Assembly (NCBI GenBank): GCA_001464695.1
Contig: LNDQ01000040.1
Coordinates: forward strand, 1-64,000
DNA length: 64,000 nucleotides
Direction: 5' to 3'
Source: Betaproteobacteria bacterium Ga0077523
Lineage (GTDB): Bacteria > Pseudomonadota > Gammaproteobacteria > Burkholderiales > Ga0077523
The notes under the pieces are model-generated. The model was not told where the DNA came from. It saw only the letters and a program-made list of their open reading frames with translations, and did not search any database. The translations under genes and the position numbers were made by a program. Shown piece after piece: positions 25,328-33,264 of the stretch (its first letter is position 1; every line of letters begins with the position of its first letter).

Positions 25328-25969
25328 ATGGACACCAGCAAGGTCACCGCATCCCCCGATGCCGGGCATAGAATCCCGGCCATGGAGACCTCGAGTCACG
25401 ATCCGGCGCGCAGGATCCTCGCCGACGATGGCAACGAGCGCGCGCTGCTGGAGTGCGTCGCCGCCGGCGACCGCCGCTCGTTCGAGCGGCTGTACCGTGA
25501 CTACTGGCCACGGCTCGTCCGTTTCCTGGATCAGGTGATGCGTCAGCCGCAGATCGTGGACGACGTTCTGAACGAGACCATGCTCGCCGTGTGGCAGAAC
25601 GCGAAGGGTTTCAAGGCCCAGTCAAAGGTTTCCACGTGGATCTTCGCCATCGCCTACCGCAAGGCACTGAAGGCTGCGCATTCCGCACGCCGCGCTGCCC
25701 CCCGGGACGACCCGCTGCATGACCCGCACGCGCCCGACGATCCGGAACGCGATGCGATGCGCGCGCAATTGCAGGGCCAGGTGCGACGCGCGCTGGACGT
25801 GCTCTCGCCCGAACAGCGCGCGGTGGTCGAGCTGACCTACTACCACGGCTGCGCGTATGCAGAGATCGCGCAGATCATGGAATGCCCGGTCGATACGGTG
25901 AAGACGCGCATGTTCCACGCGCGCCGCAAGCTGCGCGTGGCGATGGAATCGGACGACGCGGACGAATGA
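25328..25969 (+). CDS. ECF-type RNA polymerase sigma factor
   Basis: A sigma-70-family extracytoplasmic-function factor of about 213 residues. Region 2 (ERLYRDYWPRLVRFLDQV ... NETMLAVWQNAKGF ... STWIFAIAYRKAL) and region 4 (LSPEQRAVVELTYYHGCAYA ... PVDTVKTRMFHARRKL) are complete. The start is uncertain: ATG at 25328 or 25382 (METSSHD); neither has a strong ribosome site. The stop overlaps the start of the zinc-finger anti-sigma gene (ATGA), and a protease gene overlaps that in turn, so the three are one signalling operon. Confidence 0.92.
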   Translation: MDTSKVTASPDAGHRIPAMETSSHDPARRILADDGNERALLECVAAGDRRSFERLYRDYWPRLVRFLDQVMRQPQIVDDVLNETMLAVWQNAKGFKAQSKVSTWIFAIAYRKALKAAHSARRAAPRDDPLHDPHAPDDPERDAMRAQLQGQVRRALDVLSPEQRAVVELTYYHGCAYAEIAQIMECPVDTVKTRMFHARRKLRVAMESDDADE

Positions 25970-26613
25970 ATCAGCCGCGTCTGTTCACCCACGACGATCC
26001 GCGGCATCGCGAGGCGATGCAATTGCTGCCGTGGTATGTGAACGGCACGCTGGACGCCGCCGAGTTCGCATGGGTCGACGCGCATGTTCACGACTGTGTC
26101 GCCTGCCGGCGCGAATGCGATCAGCAGCGCGCGCTCGCGGCGACGGTCCGCCTCGACGTGACGCCGTTCGCGATGGTGCGCGGCTTCGACCGCCTCGCCG
26201 CCCGGATCGACGAACTGCAGTCGCCCGCCGTGCCCCTGTCGGGTTGGCGCACGTGGTTGCGACCGTCCATTCTGCTGCCCCTGGCGGCCATGCAGTTCGT
26301 CGTGATCGCGGCGCTGGTCCTTTCGGGTCGCCCCGACCCGGAGCCGCAGTACCGGACGCTGTCCGATTCACCGGCCACCGCGCTGTCGCCCGACGCGGTG
26401 GTCGTGATCTTCGATCCCGCCATGACGCTGCAGCGTATCCACGACCTGTTACGTGCATCGCAAGCGCGGATCGTGAACGGGCCGAATGCACGCGGAGCCT
26501 ACACGCTGGAGCCACCGGCCGGACAGCAGGCCGCGACACTGGAACGGCTGCGTGCCAACCCCGGTGTGCGCTTCGCGCAACCCGCGCCCGGCACCGACGG
26601 AATGCACCTGTGA
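25966..26613 (+). CDS. Zinc-finger (ZAS) anti-sigma factor
   Basis: A 215-residue membrane anti-sigma factor. The N-terminal ZAS domain (residues 1-85) has the H-x3-C-x2-C motif in HVHDCVACRREC. A single membrane helix follows (SILLPLAAMQFVVIAALVL, about 103-122). The periplasmic C-terminal part (VVVIFDPAMTLQRIHDLLRA ... YTLEPPAGQQAATLERLRAN) resembles the fold seen in subtilase prosegments, suggesting a link with the overlapping S8 protease gene. It should sequester the sigma factor until a periplasmic signal releases it. Confidence 0.88.
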   Translation: MNQPRLFTHDDPRHREAMQLLPWYVNGTLDAAEFAWVDAHVHDCVACRRECDQQRALAATVRLDVTPFAMVRGFDRLAARIDELQSPAVPLSGWRTWLRPSILLPLAAMQFVVIAALVLSGRPDPEPQYRTLSDSPATALSPDAVVVIFDPAMTLQRIHDLLRASQARIVNGPNARGAYTLEPPAGQQAATLERLRANPGVRFAQPAPGTDGMHL

Positions 26614-27884
26614 TCGCACCCGTAGCTCGCGTCGGCTCGCACCTCATTGCCCTGATACTGGCCATCGCGATGGCCGGCTGCGCCCATCGGGCCGGCCCCG
26701 CAGCGCAGAACATCGATGCCGACGGCTTGGCGCGCCAGATCATGGTGATGGTGCCGAGCCCGCCGCGGGTCGACCTGCGCCCGTACGATTATGGCGGCAC
26801 CGAATACGGCGCCGGTCATGCGCGCAACCAGGCCATGCGCACCGCGCGTGCGGTGGCTCGCGAGCGCGGTATCGTCGTGCTGGACGACTGGCCGATGCCG
26901 GCGCTCGAACTGCACTGCATCGTCGCCCGGATCGAGGACGGTCAGGATCCGGGCGCGGTCCTCTCGGCGCTCAACGGGGACGCACGAATCGCCTGGGCGC
27001 AACCGATGCAACGCTTCCGTGCACTCAACACGGCGCCTGTCGCGAGCAGCGACGTCGGCGCGCCGGCATGGAACGAATTGAATGCGATGCACCGGATCGC
27101 GACCGGGCGTCGCGTCACGATCGCGCAGATCGACACCGGTGTGGATCTTAAGCATCCGGTGCTGTCGGGCCAATGGTCCGGCCCACGCAATTTCGTCGAC
27201 GCCGGGCGCTTTCCGGCGGAGCTGCACGGCACCGCCGTCGCGGCATTGGCCGTGGCGCGCCTCGACAGCGCCACCGGTCTCGTCGGCGTGTCCCCAGGGG
27301 CGCGGATCGTCCCCTTGCGTGCCTGCTGGGAGTCAAGGGCCGACGGTGCGCAATGCAGCACCTTCACGCTGGCCAAGGCGCTGCAGCATGCGCTGCGCGA
27401 TTCGCCCCATGTGATAAACCTGAGCGTCACCGGCCCTTCCGACCGGCTGTTGTCAGCCCTGATCGATCAAGCGCTCAAGCAGCGAACCGTCGTCGTGGCC
27501 GCCGGTGACGATACTGGCGGACCGGATTTTCCGGCCACGCATCCGCAGGTGTTGGCCGTCTACGGCAACGCGCCGCCGCCGGCAGTGCAGGCTGGACTGC
27601 AGGCTCCGAGCCGCGACATCCTTTCGGCAACGCCCAATGGCACCTTCGCCTTCGTGTCGGGCTCGTCGTTCTCCGCCGCCCAGGTGAGCGGCCTGACGGC
27701 CCTGGTGCTGGAACTCGCACCACGCACGAGCCCGTCGGATCTGAAGACGCTGCTGCGATCGACGGCCTCGTACGACGGCAGCACCGGGGTTGCGCGCATC
27801 GAACCATGCGCAGTCCTGCGCGCCGTGGCGCCGCGTGACGCTGCCGCGTGCACCTCATCCGCGAAGCACGGCAACCGTCCCTGA
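26610..27884 (+). CDS. S8 (subtilisin-type) serine protease lipoprotein
   Basis: A 424-residue exported subtilase. The GTG at 26610 overlaps the anti-sigma stop (GTGA) and opens a lipoprotein signal ending IAMAGC (Cys24). The triad is visible: Asp175 in IAQIDTGVDLKHP, His206 in ELHGTAVAALAVA, Ser353 in VSGSSFSAAQVSG. The oxyanion-hole region reads VVVAAGDDTGG, with Asp300 where most subtilases have Asn, so activity may be altered. A long N-terminal propeptide-like region (25-165) precedes the catalytic domain. The operon implies a role in sigma-factor signalling or as its effector. Confidence 0.88.
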   Translation: MIAPVARVGSHLIALILAIAMAGCAHRAGPAAQNIDADGLARQIMVMVPSPPRVDLRPYDYGGTEYGAGHARNQAMRTARAVARERGIVVLDDWPMPALELHCIVARIEDGQDPGAVLSALNGDARIAWAQPMQRFRALNTAPVASSDVGAPAWNELNAMHRIATGRRVTIAQIDTGVDLKHPVLSGQWSGPRNFVDAGRFPAELHGTAVAALAVARLDSATGLVGVSPGARIVPLRACWESRADGAQCSTFTLAKALQHALRDSPHVINLSVTGPSDRLLSALIDQALKQRTVVVAAGDDTGGPDFPATHPQVLAVYGNAPPPAVQAGLQAPSRDILSATPNGTFAFVSGSSFSAAQVSGLTALVLELAPRTSPSDLKTLLRSTASYDGSTGVARIEPCAVLRAVAPRDAAACTSSAKHGNRP

Positions 27885-28597
27885 AGTCCCCCGCCACACT
27901 GCTGCGCGCCATCGTCGCGTCGGCGTGCGTGAGCGTGACGCCGGCGTGGGCGGATTTCACCGGTGAGGTCGCGCTGCTGTCGGACTATCGGTATCGCGGC
28001 ATCACGTTCAGCGACGGCGATCCATCGCTGCAGGCGAGCGTCGACTGGGCCGGGTCAGGCGGCCTGTTCGCCGGCGCCGTGGCCTCTTCGGTGCGCCTCG
28101 GACAGTACGATCAGGTATCGGGCGTTCTCATCCAGGGTTATGCAGGTTATGGAAAGACGTTGACGCCCAGGCTCTCGGCGAGCAGCGGCGTGGCCGCCTA
28201 CGTGTTTCCATCCGGGTTGCGCGGCAGTCCGGACTACCAGGAACTGTTTCTGCGGTTGGGCAACGAGCGCTGGCAGGCCGGCTGGTACCTGAGCCCCGCC
28301 TACTACGGCACCGGCGCGGCGTCGTCGTACGCCTCGATCGCCGTGTCCCATCCGCTCGGTCCCACAGTGCGCGCATTCGCGAGCGGCGGCTGGTTCGCAG
28401 CCGGCCATGCGGACGATGCGATGCCAGGCGATGAGTCCACGCAGCGGTTCGACGCGCGCGCCGGCCTTGCCTGGAATCTCGACTTCGCGATCGTGGAAGC
28501 GAGCGTCGTCGGCGTGACGCGCGATAACGATCGGTGTCGTAACGATCCGGATGCATGCAAGACTACGGTGGTGGTCGCCTTGCGCAAGACCTTCTGA
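27848..28597 (+). CDS. TorF-family putative porin
   Basis: A 249-residue outer-membrane protein of the TorF/Gcw_chp family. A GTG start at 27848 overlaps the protease end by 37 bp. A long signal (LLRAIVASACVSVTPAWA) is followed by the family N-terminus DFTGEVALLSDYRYRGITFS and amphipathic beta-strands such as LIQGYAGYGKTL and GWYLSPAYYGTG, ending VVVALRKTF with the terminal Phe typical of beta-barrels. It is the fourth gene of the sigma-anti-sigma-protease operon. The transported solute is unknown. Confidence 0.85.
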   Translation: MHLIREARQPSLKSPATLLRAIVASACVSVTPAWADFTGEVALLSDYRYRGITFSDGDPSLQASVDWAGSGGLFAGAVASSVRLGQYDQVSGVLIQGYAGYGKTLTPRLSASSGVAAYVFPSGLRGSPDYQELFLRLGNERWQAGWYLSPAYYGTGAASSYASIAVSHPLGPTVRAFASGGWFAAGHADDAMPGDESTQRFDARAGLAWNLDFAIVEASVVGVTRDNDRCRNDPDACKTTVVVALRKTF

Positions 28598-28650
28598 GGG
28601 TCGGAGCAGCGCCCCGGTGCTGCCACAGGCAACGGAGCTATCAACCCCCC

Positions 28651-28890
28651 ATGCACCGAACCGCCTTCGAGCGCCTGCGGCTCAGGACCGGGATCCGACT
28701 GATGCAATCAGGCACAGATCATCGACACGACGATACGCCGGTGGAGTGCGGCACCCTGGAGCAGGCACTCGAGGCCCTGTACGACCTCTATCGCCACCGC
28801 GATTCGAGCACGCTCGCGCAGACGATCGCCTCCGCAGTGTCGAAGGCGACCGTAATGCGGGAGTTGAGCGCTACCCCCGGGAAGCCGTAG
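28651..28890 (+). CDS. Possible small hypothetical protein
   Basis: A 79-residue frame starting ATG at 28651, predicted helical (TLEQALEALYDLYRHRDSST, LAQTIASAVSKATVMREL), with no signal peptide and no recognised family. Its amino-acid composition is more protein-like than the overlapping frames. The nearest ribosome-like site (ACGGAGC) is rather far upstream. It follows the TorF-like gene by 53 bp. The rest of the 418-bp gap 28598-29015 shows nothing recognisable. Confidence 0.4.
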   Translation: MHRTAFERLRLRTGIRLMQSGTDHRHDDTPVECGTLEQALEALYDLYRHRDSSTLAQTIASAVSKATVMRELSATPGKP

Positions 28891-29015
28891 CGATCGGCAG
28901 TCCCGCAGCGAGGCTGCTGGCCTCGTGCGGGCGCATTCGTGCCAAACCATGGACCGGAACTCGGGGCTCTCGCGGGTGGAGGTGAGGAGCACGAGGCGGG
29001 CTCCGTTGATCACCG

Positions 29016-29507
29016 TCAAGGCAGCCGATACTCGAACTGCTGGGTGCAGCCAAAGTGCCCCTGCGCACTGAGCGCCTTGCACTGGAACGGAGCCTTGCCG
29101 GTGATCCCGCTGAACTTGCCGGTTCCGCTCGAGTACTGGTTCAAACCCTCAAACACGCCATTGGCTGCCAGCATGCCGCTGTAGTCCGTGTAGATCTTGT
29201 CGCCGTCCGCATCGGTCCAGGCACAGGTGCCTCGCCCGGGACCGGCGCCGCCCGTGAGATCGAGTGTATAGGAACAGACCGCACTGCCCATATGCAGTGG
29301 CCCGCTACCACGGGCGTTGAGCGTGACGCCGTAGAACCCGCCCCAGCCGAAGATCCGGCCTTCGCCCACCTGAGCCGTCTCGCCGTTCGCCTTCCAACCG
29401 CTGTTGATGGAGATCGTGCCGGATTTCGGCAGTTGCTGAGCGCCGCTCAACAATCCGAACGTCGATGCCGCCAGTCCGAACACTACAATTGCGATGGCCT
29501 TCTTCAT
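29016..29507 (-). CDS. Secreted protein of unknown function
   Basis: A 163-residue exported protein. The signal MKKAIAIVVFGLAASTFGLL precedes a beta-rich mature domain: GTISINSGWKANGETAQVGEGR, GSAVCSYTLDLTGGAGPGRG, YSSGTGKFSGITGKAPFQCK, FGCTQQFEYRLP. Four Cys residues (in AVCSY, GTCAWTD, FQCKAL, FGCTQQ) could form two disulphides. The GTGKFSGITG turn is typical of a small secreted beta-barrel-like family of unknown role. The ATG at 29507 has GGGAGGG at good spacing. Confidence 0.8.
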   Translation of the reverse strand: MKKAIAIVVFGLAASTFGLLSGAQQLPKSGTISINSGWKANGETAQVGEGRIFGWGGFYGVTLNARGSGPLHMGSAVCSYTLDLTGGAGPGRGTCAWTDADGDKIYTDYSGMLAANGVFEGLNQYSSGTGKFSGITGKAPFQCKALSAQGHFGCTQQFEYRLP

Positions 29508-29684
29508 GACTGCCCTCCCGTCGTATTGCTCTCGAGCGCCAGATGCCGGTCGGCGCGTCCCGTCCTTGCCGGCGCCGTGCCAGCGCAAGGCATGACGGCC
29601 GGACCTTCCGATTGACGCTTAGCCGTCGGTGGCAACCTTAATGGGCGAGCGCCTACAAAACGGATACATCCCGCGTTACACGCC

Positions 29685-32600
29685 TTAGGCGTGATGGGAA
29701 GGGCGAGTACTCGATCGGAGGGAACGGTACAGCGCCTCGGTTTGGATCGATGGCCCGGAACGGCCGGCAGCCTTCAATGCGTTGCAGCACAAGCGAAAGG
29801 CATCGTCTAGTTCCGCGGGCTTACCCGACCGCTCGAGGCAGCGCATCAGGGGCTGGCAGACTGACTCCGCGCAGCCGTCGATCTCCAGGGCATGCCGGTA
29901 GAGCGCCGCAGCGCCTTCCGTGTCGCCGAGGTTCTCTAGAGCGCCACCCCAACTCGATACGATTGAAAGGAATCGCGTATGCCATCGTTGACGCGACACC
30001 ATGGCCCACGACTGCGAGACCTCGCTCGGAAGGAAGAGCCCTCGATACAGCGCATTCAAGTCGCTTACGTTGGCGCGCAACGCGCCAATGGATGGCATGC
30101 TCGCCGGGCCCGTCGCATCGGCATCACGTATGAGGCGTTCGAATGCGGCCACATCAACCCAACATGAGCGCACGTCGATGCCGACTGTCCCCGCCTTCAT
30201 GACGATGGCGTGGTCGTCATCCAGCTGCCGCCGCAGTCGATGCAATGTGATGGCGAAGGTCTTGTGGGAGGTATCCCCCTCGGCATCGGGCCAAAGGTGG
30301 TCAATCAGAGCCGCCACGGACACGCCCTCGACCCCCAGCGCGATGATCGCTTTCAGGAGCTCCATGGGCTTGCGCGTCACACTCCTCGTGAGGTCCATCG
30401 GAACGCCCGTCTTGACGATCGTGAACGTACCCAGCGTGGAGATCTGCAGCGGCCAGGGCCAATGCCTGACGAACGGGCGCGGCGGCGTTATCGCATAGCG
30501 CCTGACTACCTCGGCGACGTGCGAGCATTCGACGCTATTGGAGAGGGCTAGTGAGCAGAGTTCCGGCAACACCTCCGGAACAAACCTGAACCAGTACGCA
30601 TAGTGTGTTCGCCGGCTCGCTTCGAAAGCGGCACCGGTCCGCTCGACAGCCTGCGCGTGATCGCCTATCCGCAGCGCAACGTAGGCTTCCACGAACATCG
30701 GTTCCGCGGCCATGTTGTGAATGACGGTGCCCAATGCCAGTGACTTCGCCTCTGCTGCGTTCTGCAGCGCTTCCGTGAACCGCCCCATGCGTGCAAGCAA
30801 ATGCGATGTCAGCGTCAGGCTGAGCTGCCGGATGTAGTGCATCCCCGTCTCGACAGCGGTCTGGATGCTGGCTTCCGCGAACTCCAGGCCGTGAGACAAG
30901 TCCCCAGCACGCAGCGACATCACGCTTTCCATGAACTGCAGGTACCACACGTCGAAGCGACGTTGCGGATTCGCCACGCGGCGCAGAGTGGAGACCGATT
31001 CCTGCGCGGCCGACAGATCCCTATTGCCGAGCGCCACCAGGAAGCTGAAGTATGCGAGCGGCGGTTCGACGGAATGCAGCCCGGCCAGCCCATGGGTTCT
31101 GGAAATACTGGCCGCCTCGCCCAGATCCCGAAGCGCCCCGGGATAGTCCGCGACGTGGTAACCGTAATAGCCGACCCGCGCACACCACCAGACTCGATTG
31201 AGCGGTGTGACGTCGGCATTCGCCACCAGCGGCTCGATCGTCGCGATAACGCGCTTTGCCAGATCGTACTCCGCCGCAAAGTAGCAGTAGCCCAGCAGAA
31301 AGGTGCCGGCCGTTACGCGCTGGTTGACATCGATGTCCATATCCAGCAACTGCTTCACCCGCACAACGCATTCAGGCAGTAGGGGATTTGCTGGTTGACG
31401 GTACGACAGGGCGATGAGAAAGCTCGAAAGGACATTGAGTTCGGCCTCGACCGAGTCGAACGCGGGCCGTGAATCGAGGCGGGACTGAATCACCGCGATC
31501 CAGCGGTCCATTTCCGTGAACGATGCCCACCGAAAGTAGAGGCTGTCGATTACGCCTGCGGCCGACAGCAGCTGCCCGACGACATCCCCGGCGGCAGCCA
31601 TCAGCCCATGCGAACGTTCGAGAACCCGGCGTGCGTCGTCCTGGTCGACAGCCAGCAGCGAGACGCCCCACCAGTATCCCAGCCAAGGGGTTTCACGTAG
31701 TTGCGCATCGGGCAGGCGCTGGAGCCACGTGTGCAACGTTTGCCAACGGCCTTGAGCGATGAGTCCGGGCGCTTGGACCACGATGAGCTCGGCGGCCCGC
31801 GTCCAATGCTCGATCTCGACCAGGATCGCGATCGCGTCGGCCCACTGACCGCTCACCTCCAGCAGCGACACCGCCTTCAACAACTGGTTCCGGCGCACTT
31901 CGATCGACCAGGCGAGGCGCCCTCGCTCAAGCAGAAATGCGCGAAACAGGGGATGGTATTGATACGTCGCCACCAGGGGCTCACTACCAGCAATAGCGTA
32001 GCGATCGGCCGCGACAACCATGCGGCGATCCGTGAACAACCGATCACGATAGAGCGTCTCCAGCAAACGCGCAGCCTGCGATAGTCCGCTGAGAAGCTCC
32101 GCACCGCTCGCGGTGATCTGGGGCAGCAGCGCCGTGGTCAGGCAAACGTGCTGGGTCTGGGCCGGCAACCGGTCGAAAATAACGCCGGCGAAGTAGTTGA
32201 ACACGGCCTCGCGCGCTTCTGCCGCCACCGCTTCCGGGACGATGCCGTTGCGCTTGAGCCGCTCGAGCATGAGCGTCAAGCCTGCAGCCCAGCCATCACT
32301 CGCCCGGTAGAGCGTGTCGAACTCCTGTTCAGTCAGGGAGGTTCGCTTCGCACTGATGACCTGGGCTTCCTGCGGCGTGAGACGCAGATCTTCCCATTGG
32401 ATGAAACTCACGTGCTCGTTGGCGATCAATCGAGCGTAAGCGTCGGGGGGATCCCGGCGCGAAATGACGATGACGGTGATGCCGCTGGGAACCTCATCGA
32501 CCGACTTCGCGATGACGGCATGGAAGCGCTGATCGGCGGGAACTTCCTGGTAGTTGTCCAACACCAGCGTCGCTCCATCCGGTAGTCGGGCGAATAGATC

Positions 32601-32954
32601 GCGAAAGAAGCGGCGCGCGAATCCTTCGGTGTCCGGGAGGTACTCGGGGGTCAGCAAGGGCAATGTCCGTTGCCCCTTGCGGACAAACGACGCCGCGCCA
32701 AGGCGAAGGTGGTAGAAAAAGGTGGCTAGGTCACCATCGCCTGGATCGACCTGGTACCAGATACCGTCGTGCTGGCGCGCGTCCAACCAGCTGGCGACCA
32801 ACGTGGTCTTCCCGGCCCCCGGGGGTCCCACGACGCACAGGGCCGACCTGCGCAAGCGCTCCTGGTCCAACCGGGCGAACAGGCGCTCGCGTAGCACCGC
32901 GTCGTGCACACGGGGTCGCGTCAACTTGGCGAGCGTCGGAACGTGTCTGGTCAC
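29685..32954 (-). CDS. MalT-like STAND ATPase transcriptional regulator with SARP-like C-terminus
   Basis: A large regulator of about 1,089 residues. An NTPase domain near the N-terminus has Walker A VVGPPGAGKTTLVASWLD (about 42-55) and a Walker B-like ATLVLDNYQEVP. Long helical TPR-like repeats follow. The C-terminal quarter (from about residue 837) has an OmpR/SARP-like winged helix (ISTLGTFTIVKTGVPMDLTR, LIDHLWPDAEGDTSHKTFAI, LHRLRRQLDDD) followed by a BTAD-like TPR domain, instead of the LuxR helix-turn-helix of classical MalT. The GTG at 32954 (VTRHVPTLAKLTRP) is chosen because family members begin near this motif; a GTG at 33044 in the same frame is the alternative. The effector is unknown. 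Confidence 0.85.
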   Translation of the reverse strand: MTRHVPTLAKLTRPRVHDAVLRERLFARLDQERLRRSALCVVGPPGAGKTTLVASWLDARQHDGIWYQVDPGDGDLATFFYHLRLGAASFVRKGQRTLPLLTPEYLPDTEGFARRFFRDLFARLPDGATLVLDNYQEVPADQRFHAVIAKSVDEVPSGITVIVISRRDPPDAYARLIANEHVSFIQWEDLRLTPQEAQVISAKRTSLTEQEFDTLYRASDGWAAGLTLMLERLKRNGIVPEAVAAEAREAVFNYFAGVIFDRLPAQTQHVCLTTALLPQITASGAELLSGLSQAARLLETLYRDRLFTDRRMVVAADRYAIAGSEPLVATYQYHPLFRAFLLERGRLAWSIEVRRNQLLKAVSLLEVSGQWADAIAILVEIEHWTRAAELIVVQAPGLIAQGRWQTLHTWLQRLPDAQLRETPWLGYWWGVSLLAVDQDDARRVLERSHGLMAAAGDVVGQLLSAAGVIDSLYFRWASFTEMDRWIAVIQSRLDSRPAFDSVEAELNVLSSFLIALSYRQPANPLLPECVVRVKQLLDMDIDVNQRVTAGTFLLGYCYFAAEYDLAKRVIATIEPLVANADVTPLNRVWWCARVGYYGYHVADYPGALRDLGEAASISRTHGLAGLHSVEPPLAYFSFLVALGNRDLSAAQESVSTLRRVANPQRRFDVWYLQFMESVMSLRAGDLSHGLEFAEASIQTAVETGMHYIRQLSLTLTSHLLARMGRFTEALQNAAEAKSLALGTVIHNMAAEPMFVEAYVALRIGDHAQAVERTGAAFEASRRTHYAYWFRFVPEVLPELCSLALSNSVECSHVAEVVRRYAITPPRPFVRHWPWPLQISTLGTFTIVKTGVPMDLTRSVTRKPMELLKAIIALGVEGVSVAALIDHLWPDAEGDTSHKTFAITLHRLRRQLDDDHAIVMKAGTVGIDVRSCWVDVAAFERLIRDADATGPASMPSIGALRANVSDLNALYRGLFLPSEVSQSWAMVSRQRWHTRFLSIVSSWGGALENLGDTEGAAALYRHALEIDGCAESVCQPLMRCLERSGKPAELDDAFRLCCNALKAAGRSGPSIQTEALYRSLRSSTRPSHHA

Positions 32955-33264
32955 CAACGACCGACCAGCGCCACCGGGACAATGGCTCAGACCAGCAGGA
33001 GGTGCACGCACATGTCCTGCTGGGAAGATCCTCGCCACCTCCACCGGTCCCGCAAAGCACCGGTCTCAAGGTTCAACGTAGCACGACTTCAGAGCAGGCT
33101 CAAGGTTGGACGCGACGGCACCCATCCGACTGCGCACTACGCGGCGAGCGCGACTTGCGTGCTCGTGCCCATCGCGGTGCCAGGCGGCGGCTATCGCCGA
33201 AAACCGTTGCAACCGAGGCCAAGACCCAGCCCATCCACGGGTCCGCGCCAAACGAGAACACGCC
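32955..33264. other. 310-bp spacer between cti and the STAND regulator
   Basis: No gene with plausible composition and no clear terminator or repeat was seen. The first 90 bases could encode an N-terminal extension of the STAND regulator if the GTG at 33044 is used. Confidence 0.5.
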
